Positions 54,548 through 62,775 of a stretch of 64,000 bases of DNA are shown here, piece by piece (the first letter of the stretch is position 1; every line of letters starts with the position of its first letter). This DNA comes from Gelidibacter salicanalis (GTDB lineage Bacteria > Bacteroidota > Bacteroidia > Flavobacteriales > Flavobacteriaceae). The notes beneath the pieces are model-generated. The model was not told where the DNA came from. It worked only from the letters and a program-made list of their open reading frames with translations, and did no database searches. The position numbers and the translations under genes were made by a program. The DNA lies in the NCBI RefSeq assembly GCF_016469035.1, contig NZ_JAEHJZ010000025.1:41512-105511 (forward strand), in the 5' to 3' direction.

Positions 54548-57061
54548 TTAATCCTTCAAATTGAGGGTACGCTCTAAAGTCTCAAACGTATAGCCACGCT
54601 CTTTCAAAATTGTAATAAGATTATCCAACGTTTTATAAAACTTATCGGTCCGATCAGGATGTGTGCCCAAATGTGAGAGTAACATAAAACCATTCATGCC
54701 ATACGTTTCTTCAAAGGTCAAAACAGAATCCCTGATGTCTTCTGTACTTCTATAATTCTTCATGTCAGGTGTGGTATAATCTGCATGGGACAACGTGCCT
54801 TTACTGTAATTGATCATTGTAATACCCATTTGATCAGTCCATTGGGTGATAATATTGTCGTTCCATTCATAAGGTGGTAAAAAATAGGGGGCTTGCTCTT
54901 TTTGAATGCCTAATTTTTCCATTTCGGAATAATTGGCTTTGAGATCGTTTTGAAATTCTTCCTGAGTGACTAAACGTTTTTTGTCTTCTGTCCACTCGTT
55001 ATAAAGTAAATGTTGGTCAGAATGTGCACCAAGATAATGGCCGGCTTTTTTTGCTTGTTCCACAAATGGGGTGAAGTCTTTATTTCTATAAAAATTCCCC
55101 GTTAAAAAGAACGATCCTTTAATACCATGCCTTTCAAGAATACGCAAGATATCCTCTGCCCCATCAGCATATTCATCCGCAGAGAATAGTAAGCTGATTC
55201 TTTTATGATATGTGCTGCCTCTAACAATGGCGCCAGTATCATCATAAGTAGAGCTCTTTTTCTGATGTCCTTTTGCCCTACTCTCATTTTCAAGAGCTGC
55301 AAGGTAGTACACCAAAGACGCTGTCCCGTCCATAGTAGGCTCGTTGGTGGCATAACTCCCCACATCGTCTTGATACACCACCAAATCCGATTGAAACCTT
55401 GCGTACTCATCCGCATTATGAAGCTCCACCCCTATCAAACTGTTGGCGATAGAAGCATAAACTGGACCGTCAATGAGCCCACCATTTGTTGGATAACCTT
55501 CCAAAAGCGTTAGGGAAGAATGCGGATCAACCGGTGTATCTCCAAAATTTGGAAGTCCTACAATCATTGAGGTTCCCCAAATATTACAGCCAAACAGCCA
55601 ATCGCGCAGCGCGGCTTCCATTTCTAAAAACGTTGCATCCCCCGTCAGATTATAATACAATTTACTTTGGGTGACGGCAGCGGTTAAGAAGTTATTGGAA
55701 CACCACACAAATGGAATTCCTATATAAAACGGATTATCCTTACCGCGTTCGTGTAACATTTGTAAGCCTTCTTGATAATAGGAAACGACTTCCGTTTTTT
55801 CTTCGGAAGCGAGCGCGGTAGCCAATTCATGATGTCCGGCATTTAAAAACGGATAATATTGATAATGGAGGATGGTGTCTCGACCAATCCAAGGGGTGAT
55901 TTTTTCTTCAGCCGCATATTTTAAGGCGCTCTTTTTATAGGCCTCATTGCCGGTAAGTTTATATAGACTGCTTGCCGCCAACTCCATATCATCCACCCAA
56001 TTGTCTTCTTCATAAAAATAAGGCGAACCTCCTGGTGCAGTTTGGCTCACGCCGGGATGCACTTCGCCATAAGAAAAGGCATCTTCGGCACGCTGATATA
56101 AATCTTTAGAATATTCAGGATAAAAATTGCTTAACACTTCCGCGCCAATCGCAAACGCTGACGCAAATTTTCCTGCAGTAGAAGCCGCCCCTGTAGATCT
56201 ATTTTTATATTTTAACACGCCTTGTTGTTCACCACTTGCCAAATACACGGGACGTCCTTTGTGATTAGGGTCGTAAACCACCGTGTCCTTATTTGGCAAA
56301 CGGTATCCTGCGTGATCACGATCATCAGCAATTTGGTTATAATATTCTGTTGTAGATGGATTCATTCTTTTCAGCCAATCCATTCCAAATTTGGCCTCAT
56401 CAATCACATCAGGGATACCATTCGGACCCGGTAACCCAGCTACATCATAAGCATCACCAAAGGCTTCTGGATTATCGCGATAGGCAAAAAGCAATTGAAA
56501 CACAGCATTGGCCGAAGTGGCGGTATATTGTAAATAATCTGAAGCATCATGCCATCCACCAGTCGCATCCATGCGCTCTCCTATTCTGTCAGGATTGTAA
56601 AGGATATAACCATCATCCAAATGACAGGAGGCGGTTAAAAAGGGATTGTAGCCACAACGTTGTTGACGCATATATTCTAAAAGAAAATCGGCGGTATGGT
56701 CATACACATCAGCATTGATCCGAAATTCGGGCGATTTCACCCCATTGGCAGAAAGATAGTATGTGCCTAGCGTATTGAAGGTACTAAAATTTAAGCGGTA
56801 CGACGATTTAAAAGGACCGTAAGCACCTTTAGCTTCTGGTGTTTTTGAGCTAAACACGACTTTATCTGTTTGTGCATCGTGTAAAGTGAACGCATTAATT
56901 GTTTCGGACTCCAGCGCACCGAAAACAGCAACTTTTATGGCGTTTGGTGTGTATCCCAATTGATTGATTCGGATTACCGCGTTTTCTTCAGTTTGCAACG
57001 CCAGTGCGCTAGCAAGTGTAGAAAATAGGATCAGACTAAGAAAGAGGAATATTTTTTTCAT
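54548..57061 (-). CDS. GH9 glycosidase fused to a polysaccharide deacetylase (NodB-like) domain
   Basis: An 837-aa secreted protein. Signal peptide about 1-22; Ig-like CelD_N domain about 25-115 ('VIRINQLGYTPNAIKVAVFG'); GH9 (alpha/alpha)6 domain about 120-592 with Asp172 and Asp175 in 'GGWHDASDY' as base region and Glu574 in 'ATNEPTMDGTASLVY' as proton donor. A C-terminal NodB-like domain (about 618-837) keeps the H-S-x-x-H metal motif (His680, His684) and 'LLSHLGTHP', but the usual TFDDG motif is replaced by 'FSADEYADG' and RxPY by 'LPPYEW'. GH9 includes endoglucanases but also exo-glucosaminidases. The amino-sugar genes upstream make a chitosan- or peptidoglycan-derived substrate more likely than cellulose. 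The 367-base gap before it means it may be transcribed separately. Confidence 0.9.
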   Translation of the reverse strand: MKKIFLFLSLILFSTLASALALQTEENAVIRINQLGYTPNAIKVAVFGALESETINAFTLHDAQTDKVVFSSKTPEAKGAYGPFKSSYRLNFSTFNTLGTYYLSANGVKSPEFRINADVYDHTADFLLEYMRQQRCGYNPFLTASCHLDDGYILYNPDRIGERMDATGGWHDASDYLQYTATSANAVFQLLFAYRDNPEAFGDAYDVAGLPGPNGIPDVIDEAKFGMDWLKRMNPSTTEYYNQIADDRDHAGYRLPNKDTVVYDPNHKGRPVYLASGEQQGVLKYKNRSTGAASTAGKFASAFAIGAEVLSNFYPEYSKDLYQRAEDAFSYGEVHPGVSQTAPGGSPYFYEEDNWVDDMELAASSLYKLTGNEAYKKSALKYAAEEKITPWIGRDTILHYQYYPFLNAGHHELATALASEEKTEVVSYYQEGLQMLHERGKDNPFYIGIPFVWCSNNFLTAAVTQSKLYYNLTGDATFLEMEAALRDWLFGCNIWGTSMIVGLPNFGDTPVDPHSSLTLLEGYPTNGGLIDGPVYASIANSLIGVELHNADEYARFQSDLVVYQDDVGSYATNEPTMDGTASLVYYLAALENESRAKGHQKKSSTYDDTGAIVRGSTYHKRISLLFSADEYADGAEDILRILERHGIKGSFFLTGNFYRNKDFTPFVEQAKKAGHYLGAHSDQHLLYNEWTEDKKRLVTQEEFQNDLKANYSEMEKLGIQKEQAPYFLPPYEWNDNIITQWTDQMGITMINYSKGTLSHADYTTPDMKNYRSTEDIRDSVLTFEETYGMNGFMLLSHLGTHPDRTDKFYKTLDNLITILKERGYTFETLERTLNLKD

Positions 57062-57428
57062 CTGTTTATTTTATTTTTTTTACTGTACGTCCGTATTTTG
57101 TCATATCAGTGAAAAATCTGCGAACATGTGCGAAATCAGCGGGAAATAAAAACATGCGAATGCGGAAGTTATACCGCAGATTGCGCAGATTCACGCCGAA
57201 TAAAAACGAATATTTGTTTTTGATGACTAAATCTAAAAATTACTATAACGTGAAAATTTATAGTGTTATGATATTTTCTGGACAATCAATTTTTTTTAAA
57301 AAAAGGGATGCTACGACGTCTAAGATCATATCTTGTTAGCAGTGGCATCCATTGTTGAAAAGATACATATTCCGACACCATTAATTGAATTATAAGCTAA
57401 AGTACTGAAACTACGCTCTTCAGTTCGA
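57062..57428. other. Intergenic stretch (367 bp) with repeat
   Basis: Contains the repeat element at 57110-57195. The remaining bases are AT-rich. A 76-codon frame across the repeat has no sign of being a gene. Confidence 0.5.
57110..57195. repeat. Dispersed repeat with AATCTGCG/CGCAGATT arms
   Basis: AATCTGCG at 57115-57122 is inverted as CGCAGATT at 57175-57182 and again at 57184-57191. Sequences of this 'aaatctgcg...cgcagatt' kind are frequent non-coding repeats in Bacteroidota. It separates the GH9 gene from the NamZ-type gene. Confidence 0.6.
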
Positions 57429-58643
57429 TTAGTTATACAACAAGTACTTTGCTCTAGTTTCTTTAAAAGATTCCAATCCAGGCTGCCAAGTTGCTTTAAT
57501 ATCTTCTATAGACATGCCTTGTTCTATTTGGGCCTTTAATTTGGTAGTGCCGGCTAATTTCTTAAAAAAGTCATTAAAAAATGTTTTCTTATCTGAAGTT
57601 GCAGTATAGGCTTCAATTAACCAATCTAAACGGATTTCGTTAAGCGGTTCTACGGTTCTTAAATCTTTTCCGTAGCAGACTTTGCCTTCATGTTTTGGTG
57701 TTTTCGCTCCAAAATTTGGTTGTGGGGTAAAGCTGAAATCGAATTGGTCTTTTGGTAAATAAGGTGCTCCAAAAATTTGAAATTGCATTTCCGTACCACG
57801 TCCACAGCTGACCGTTGTACCTTCAAAAAAGCACACGCTAGGATATAGATTAATCGACTTTGCGTTGGGAAGGTTTGGTGATGGTAAAATAGGTAAGTCG
57901 TATTCAGAAGCATAGGTGTAATTCTGAAGTGGCACCACAGTAAGATCGCATTGAATGCCATTGTCCAACCATTTTTCGCCATTGATCATCTTTCCGTATT
58001 CGCCAATAGTCATCCCATATACAATTGGCACCGGATGCATGCCCACGAAACTCTTCACATCGCTTTCCAAAATAGGACCATCAATATAATGTCCGTTAGG
58101 ATTCGGTCGGTCAAGAACAATGACTGGAATATTGAGTTCAGCCGCAATTTCCATCACATAGTGTAAGGTAGAAATATAGGTGTAAAAACGCACCCCAACA
58201 TCCTGTACATCAAACAACATCACATCAATATTCTCTAAAAACTCAGCCGGTGGTTTTCTGTTTTTTCCATACAATGAAAATACAGGAAGTCCGGTTTTTT
58301 CATCCACACCATCTTCAATATATTCACCAGCATCAGCTGTGCCACGGAAGCCATGTTCTGGCGCAAACACGGTGGTCACGTTAACATTCATAGCGATTAA
58401 GGAATCCACAATGTGCGTATGCGTTTCTTCACTCGCATCTTTAAAAATAACACTGGTTTGATTGGCTACAACACCAACCTTTTTCCCTTCTAATAATTTG
58501 AGGTAGTTTTCTGTTTGGTTAGCGCCTGTTATGATTGCTGGGCTTTCAACATTAGGCACCACACCGTCATCTTTAGCTTGATTTTTTTTAGGCGTAGAAT
58601 TACAAGCTAAAAGCGTCATAAAACATAATAAAAGATATTTCAT
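57429..58643 (-). CDS. namZ: NamZ-type exo-beta-N-acetylmuramidase (DUF1343/GH171), lipoprotein
   Basis: A 404-aa lipoprotein (LLAC, Cys14) of the DUF1343 family, which includes B. subtilis NamZ, an enzyme releasing MurNAc from the non-reducing end of peptidoglycan fragments. Family hallmarks: 'GKKVGVVANQTSV', 'VFAPEHGFRGTADAG' with Glu96, 'MLFDVQDVGVRFYTYISTLHYVM', 'IVLDRPNPNGHYIDGP', 'GMHPVPIVYGMTIGEYGKMIN', 'LPSPNLPNAKSINLYPSVCFFEGT' and 'SCGRGTEMQFQIFGAP'. It lies 69 bases after the NagZ-type gene, as nagZ precedes namZ in Bacillus. The lipidated form should act in the periplasm. A paralogue is at the other end of the cluster. Confidence 0.9.
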   Translation of the reverse strand: MKYLLLCFMTLLACNSTPKKNQAKDDGVVPNVESPAIITGANQTENYLKLLEGKKVGVVANQTSVIFKDASEETHTHIVDSLIAMNVNVTTVFAPEHGFRGTADAGEYIEDGVDEKTGLPVFSLYGKNRKPPAEFLENIDVMLFDVQDVGVRFYTYISTLHYVMEIAAELNIPVIVLDRPNPNGHYIDGPILESDVKSFVGMHPVPIVYGMTIGEYGKMINGEKWLDNGIQCDLTVVPLQNYTYASEYDLPILPSPNLPNAKSINLYPSVCFFEGTTVSCGRGTEMQFQIFGAPYLPKDQFDFSFTPQPNFGAKTPKHEGKVCYGKDLRTVEPLNEIRLDWLIEAYTATSDKKTFFNDFFKKLAGTTKLKAQIEQGMSIEDIKATWQPGLESFKETRAKYLLYN

Positions 58644-58712
58644 AAGTTCTATTTTTTGAATTTGTTAATACTGAATCGAGAGGCTAAATAGCCATTATTT
58701 TTTTTCAAATCA

Positions 58713-60401
58713 TTAAGGATTTACAATTCCTGAATGCACCGGATAGGTTGGTGAAATTGAAGCTGGCAAGGTCCCTTTTGCTTCAGTCTCGCCAAAAATG
58801 ATTTCTGCCGAAACGTTATTGGCTATTACTGAATTTTCGTAAGAAATCACAATACCTTCAAGGTTGTCAAGATTTGTTTCCTTTAAACTGTACTGACTGG
58901 CAAAAACAGTAAGTAGTGTTTGATGCTCTTTTGCGATGGATTCTATCACCTTTTTATCGGCTGCAGAAACAGCATAGGTTAAACGACTATTTTTACGATG
59001 ATACCCAATGATTACCTTATCGTACGCTTTAAGATCTTCCAAAAGAGTGTTAGTAGAAGTGTTAGTAATTTCCGTCACTTCAGCTCTGGATTTCAATTCC
59101 TTTAGAAACGCCTCAGAAGGGCCTTCTCCTAATTTTACAAAGGCAATTTTTTCGTCTCCATTTTTTTTCAACGGCATAAGTTGATCCTCGTTTTTAATGA
59201 CAGTGATGGCATTTCTGATAGCCTCTTCGTACAGATTTGCGTTAACTTCGCCATTCAAGTCTTTGATGAGATGCTTTGTTTCTATAGGCTTATAGTTGTT
59301 CAATCCGGAGTCAAATTTTGCGGCAAGGATTTTCTTTACAGAATAAGCCAAACGCTCCTCTGAAACCTCCTTGGCATCGTAAGCTTCGACTATTTTTGCA
59401 ATGGCTTTTGGTGCGTCTTCAGAAAATAAAAGAACGTCATTTCCTGCTTTAAATGCCGCCAAATCAATATCGCCAGGTTGACCATAATCTGCGGCACCTT
59501 TCATATTTAAAGCATCGGTAAAAATGAGTCCGTCGTAGCCTAATTTTTCTTTCAGGAGTTCCGTGACAATTTTATAGGATAAAGACGACGGTAAGCCCGC
59601 TTGAGGTTCCAAATTCGGTACATTTAAATGCGCTACCATGACGCCGCCAATACCTTTCTTGAACAATTCTTTATAAGGATACAATTCTACCGAATCGATT
59701 CTTTGTTCGGTAAAAGCAACGGTTGGTAATGTTTTGTGAGAATCAGTATCTGTATCGCCATGACCTGGAAAATGTTTGGCAGAACCAATCACGCCCGTAC
59801 TTTCCATGCCTTTGGTAAAGGCCCAAGCTTTTTGGGCGACGTTATACTTTTCTTCTCCGTAAGAGCGGACACCAATCACCGGATTTCTAGAATTTGTATT
59901 GATATCTACTACAGGTGCAAAGTTGATATGAATGCCCATGCGGTTACAATCCTTCCCAATTTGATGGCCTATTTTTTCGAGGATTTTGTTGTTGGTAATT
60001 GCTCCGAGGGTCATGTTATACGGATATCTTGCCGTACTGTCCAAACGCATATTCAAACCCCATTCGCCATCAACACCAATAAACATCGGCACCTTTGATA
60101 AAGCTTGATAGGTATTGGTTTGATTTGCCTGGCGTACTGGTCCGCCCTGAAAAAATATCAGTCCCCCAATTTGATACTCATTTATGAGTTTTTGAATAGA
60201 ATCTGTATGGGCATCAATGCGGTTGGAATAGGCGCTGACCATAAACAACTGTCCTACCTTTTCCTGAAGCGACATTTGATTATACACACTGTCCACCCAA
60301 TGCCCTCTATGATCGACCTCTATAGAACGCTTAGTTGGCGTTTTAGCGCAAGACGCCAACATGAGCATGGCGATACTGACTATCGGTAAAATTTTTTTCA
60401 T
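58713..60401 (-). CDS. nagZ: GH3 NagZ-type beta-N-acetylhexosaminidase, lipoprotein
   Basis: A 562-aa GH3 enzyme with lipobox MLASC (Cys18), so periplasmic rather than cytosolic like E. coli NagZ. The NagZ loop is intact: 'AKHFPGHGDTDTDSHKTLPTV', with the catalytic Asp220-Ser-His222 dyad as acid/base. Nucleophile Asp296 is in 'GLIFTDALNMKG'. Barrel about 30-375; a smaller alpha/beta domain about 385-562, as in two-domain Gram-positive NagZ. It should remove GlcNAc from GlcNAc-MurNAc fragments. It overlaps murQ by 4 bases, so the two are coupled. This loop separates it from the three beta-glucosidase-type GH3 enzymes in the window. Confidence 0.93.
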   Translation of the reverse strand: MKKILPIVSIAMLMLASCAKTPTKRSIEVDHRGHWVDSVYNQMSLQEKVGQLFMVSAYSNRIDAHTDSIQKLINEYQIGGLIFFQGGPVRQANQTNTYQALSKVPMFIGVDGEWGLNMRLDSTARYPYNMTLGAITNNKILEKIGHQIGKDCNRMGIHINFAPVVDINTNSRNPVIGVRSYGEEKYNVAQKAWAFTKGMESTGVIGSAKHFPGHGDTDTDSHKTLPTVAFTEQRIDSVELYPYKELFKKGIGGVMVAHLNVPNLEPQAGLPSSLSYKIVTELLKEKLGYDGLIFTDALNMKGAADYGQPGDIDLAAFKAGNDVLLFSEDAPKAIAKIVEAYDAKEVSEERLAYSVKKILAAKFDSGLNNYKPIETKHLIKDLNGEVNANLYEEAIRNAITVIKNEDQLMPLKKNGDEKIAFVKLGEGPSEAFLKELKSRAEVTEITNTSTNTLLEDLKAYDKVIIGYHRKNSRLTYAVSAADKKVIESIAKEHQTLLTVFASQYSLKETNLDNLEGIVISYENSVIANNVSAEIIFGETEAKGTLPASISPTYPVHSGIVNP

Positions 60402-61219
60402 TTTTTATGTAAATTATAGGTGTCAATTGCTTTTCGGATGCTTTTATGCTCGTTTAAAAGTAGTTTTGCAGTGGCTTCATCAACGTGGGTTTCATTCATA
60501 ATCATTTGAACACCTCTGGTCACCAACTTTTTGTTTGACAATTGCATGTCGACCATTTTATTGCCTCTAACCCTTCCCAATTTGATCATCACGGTTGTGG
60601 AAATCATATTTAAGGCGAGTTTCTGGGCAGTTCCTGCTTTCATTCTGGTACTTCCGGTGACAAACTCCGGACCTACCACCAATTCAATAGGAAAGTCTAC
60701 TTCTTGAGACAACGGCGAATCGGCATTACAGGTAATACATCCTGTAATGATACCTTGAGCTCTTGCTACTCTTACACCACCAATCACATACGGTGTTGTA
60801 CCAGACGCTGCAATCCCCACAAGTGCATCCTTTGAGGTGATGTTGTGTTTTTTTAGATCTTCCCATGCTAATTCAGTATCATCCTCAGCATTTTCAACTG
60901 CCTTTCTAAGAGCACCATCGCCTCCCGCTATAATACCAACTACCATCGTATCTGGCACGCCATAGGTAGGTGGACATTCTGAAGCATCCAACACGCCCAA
61001 ACGGCCACTAGTGCCTGCACCAATATAAAATAAGCGTCCGCCATCCTTCATTTTAGAATATATGGCATCTACTAAGTTTTCAATTTGTGGAAGGACTTTT
61101 TCAATGGCTTCAGGTACCGTTTTATCTTCGGTATTCATATTTGAGAGCAACTCAAAGGTGTCCATTTTTTCTAGATCATTATAATCCGACGCTTGCTCTG
61201 TGGTTAATTTACGTTCCAT
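60398..61219 (-). CDS. murQ: N-acetylmuramic acid 6-phosphate etherase
   Basis: A 273-aa cytoplasmic SIS-domain lyase converting MurNAc-6-phosphate to GlcNAc-6-phosphate and D-lactate. The phosphosugar site 'YIGAGTSGRLGVLDASECPPTYG' is intact. Glu81 ('DASECPPT') and Glu112 ('ENAEDDTE') are 31 residues apart, the same spacing as the two catalytic glutamates of E. coli MurQ. 'ASGTTPYVIGGVRVARAQG' and 'EFVTGSTRMKAGTAQKLALNMISTTVMIKLG' complete the family. The start is 27 bases after the symporter stop. Slightly short at the C-terminus relative to the E. coli protein. This gene fixes the pathway of the cluster. Confidence 0.98.
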   Translation of the reverse strand: MERKLTTEQASDYNDLEKMDTFELLSNMNTEDKTVPEAIEKVLPQIENLVDAIYSKMKDGGRLFYIGAGTSGRLGVLDASECPPTYGVPDTMVVGIIAGGDGALRKAVENAEDDTELAWEDLKKHNITSKDALVGIAASGTTPYVIGGVRVARAQGIITGCITCNADSPLSQEVDFPIELVVGPEFVTGSTRMKAGTAQKLALNMISTTVMIKLGRVRGNKMVDMQLSNKKLVTRGVQMIMNETHVDEATAKLLLNEHKSIRKAIDTYNLHKK

Positions 61220-61246
61220 AGGATTTGTATTATATTTGCTATTATA

Positions 61247-62707
61247 TTAAGATTTGAGTGGCTTTTTCTTCACAAGTATCAAGCACACAATTGTTAACAA
61301 GGCATTGACAAAAATATTCATGAACCCGAAATCAAAGTTATACCAGTTTATAAAAAAGTAATTTAAAAAGTAGGTTACCAACGGCATTGCAATACATATA
61401 TACGGCACTGCAGCGTCATAAACCTTTACTTTTGTAAAAATACCCAATAGATATAAGCCCAACAAGGGCCCGTAGGTATAACCTGCTACTTTAAATATGG
61501 TTGAAATAACATCGCCTTTACTTTCTGAAAACACCATGATGATGATGAAAATAAACGCTGAGAATCCAAATAACGTCCAATTTTTTAGCTGAATCTTTTT
61601 CTTGGAAGTCTTCGTTTTAATATTTAAAAAATCATGTGTAAATGATGTAGTCAATGCGGTTAAGGCAGAATCGGCGCTGGAAAATGACGCGGCCGTTATT
61701 CCCAGAATAAAACTGATTCCGGCAATCATGCCAAAATGATTTAAAGACAACATTGGGAATAAATTATCAGTATTGATAAAATTGCCGTTCTCCATGTCTA
61801 ATTGAATCCCGAATTTCTCCGCATATAAATAGAGCATGACGCCTAAACCTAAAAATAGAAATTGGGTTACCGCTAAAAAGATACTAAAGGTCAAAATATT
61901 TTTCTGGGCTTCCTTTTTGGTTTTGCAGGTTAAGGTTTTTTGCATCATATTCTGATCCAATCCCACCATAGCGACGGCAATGAGAACCCCTGAAATGAAC
62001 TGCTTGTAAAAGTTGTTCCCCGATTTAAAATCCCAATCAAACACTTTAAAATACTCGTGGTTGGTCACTGAAGTAATGGTTTCCGAAACACTTAAATTAA
62101 GCGATGTTTTAACAACATAAATAGAGATTCCAACCGCTAATAACAAGAAAAAGGTTTGTAACGTGTCTGTCCACACAATGGTCTTAATCCCTGATTTGTT
62201 AGTATATAGCCAGATGAGAACGAGAATAAGGATGACCGTCACAAAAAACGGGATGTTAAAGGCGTCAAAAACGGCATATTGTAAGATTTTTGCGGCAAGC
62301 ATTAAACGCAGGGCCGCGCCAAAAGACTGTGAAATAAGAAAAAACATAGACCCCGTTTTGTAGGTCTTCATCCCAAAACGTGTTTCTAAATAAGTGTAGA
62401 TGGATACCAACTTCAAATCATAATAAATGGGAACCAATACATAGGTAATAAACACATAGCCTACAACATTTCCAAAAACGAACTGTAAATAATAAAAATA
62501 GTTGTTCCCCACCATTCCCGGAATGGATACAAAGGTGACCCCTGATAAAACGGCACCAATCATCCCGAAGGCTACAATTTGCCACGGCGATTTCCTGTCT
62601 CCGGTATAATAAGAGTCCTCACTGGTATTTTTAGAAACGATGTGGGAGATCAGCATCAATACTCCAAAATAGCAGGCTATGATTATTAAAATTAAAGTCG
62701 CGCTCAT
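61247..62707 (-). CDS. Sodium/solute symporter (SSS family), probable amino-sugar importer
   Basis: A 486-aa inner-membrane protein with about 13 helices. SSS signatures seen: 'FGMIGAVLSGVTFVSIPGMVG' in the first core helices, 'YTYLETRFGMKTYKTGSMFFLISQSFGAALRLMLAAKILQYA', and 'ISFILGITAASFSSADSALTALTTSFTHDFL' with the Ser-rich sodium-site segment. It lies directly upstream of murQ, and in Tannerella forsythia a membrane transporter (MurT) next to MurNAc genes imports MurNAc. Import of MurNAc or its disaccharide is therefore likely here, by context. Sialic acid or other sugars are known substrates of related proteins. Confidence 0.93.
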   Translation of the reverse strand: MSATLILIIIACYFGVLMLISHIVSKNTSEDSYYTGDRKSPWQIVAFGMIGAVLSGVTFVSIPGMVGNNYFYYLQFVFGNVVGYVFITYVLVPIYYDLKLVSIYTYLETRFGMKTYKTGSMFFLISQSFGAALRLMLAAKILQYAVFDAFNIPFFVTVILILVLIWLYTNKSGIKTIVWTDTLQTFFLLLAVGISIYVVKTSLNLSVSETITSVTNHEYFKVFDWDFKSGNNFYKQFISGVLIAVAMVGLDQNMMQKTLTCKTKKEAQKNILTFSIFLAVTQFLFLGLGVMLYLYAEKFGIQLDMENGNFINTDNLFPMLSLNHFGMIAGISFILGITAASFSSADSALTALTTSFTHDFLNIKTKTSKKKIQLKNWTLFGFSAFIFIIIMVFSESKGDVISTIFKVAGYTYGPLLGLYLLGIFTKVKVYDAAVPYICIAMPLVTYFLNYFFINWYNFDFGFMNIFVNALLTIVCLILVKKKPLKS

Positions 62708-62775
62708 TTGTGTGGTTAGTTTTTATTTTAATGGGTTGCTATGGTTATTTTTTATTTTGAATCTCCAAAAATACT

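Noticed and set aside
56356-56718. A 120-codon plus-strand frame inside the GH9 gene
   Set aside because: Lies wholly antisense to the GH9 domain and is rich in His/Gln as expected from the reverse of that coding sequence.
57109-57339. A 76-codon plus-strand frame in the gap before the GH9 gene
   Set aside because: Its start is made of the CGCAGATT repeat and the rest is low-complexity basic sequence; no sign of selection as protein.
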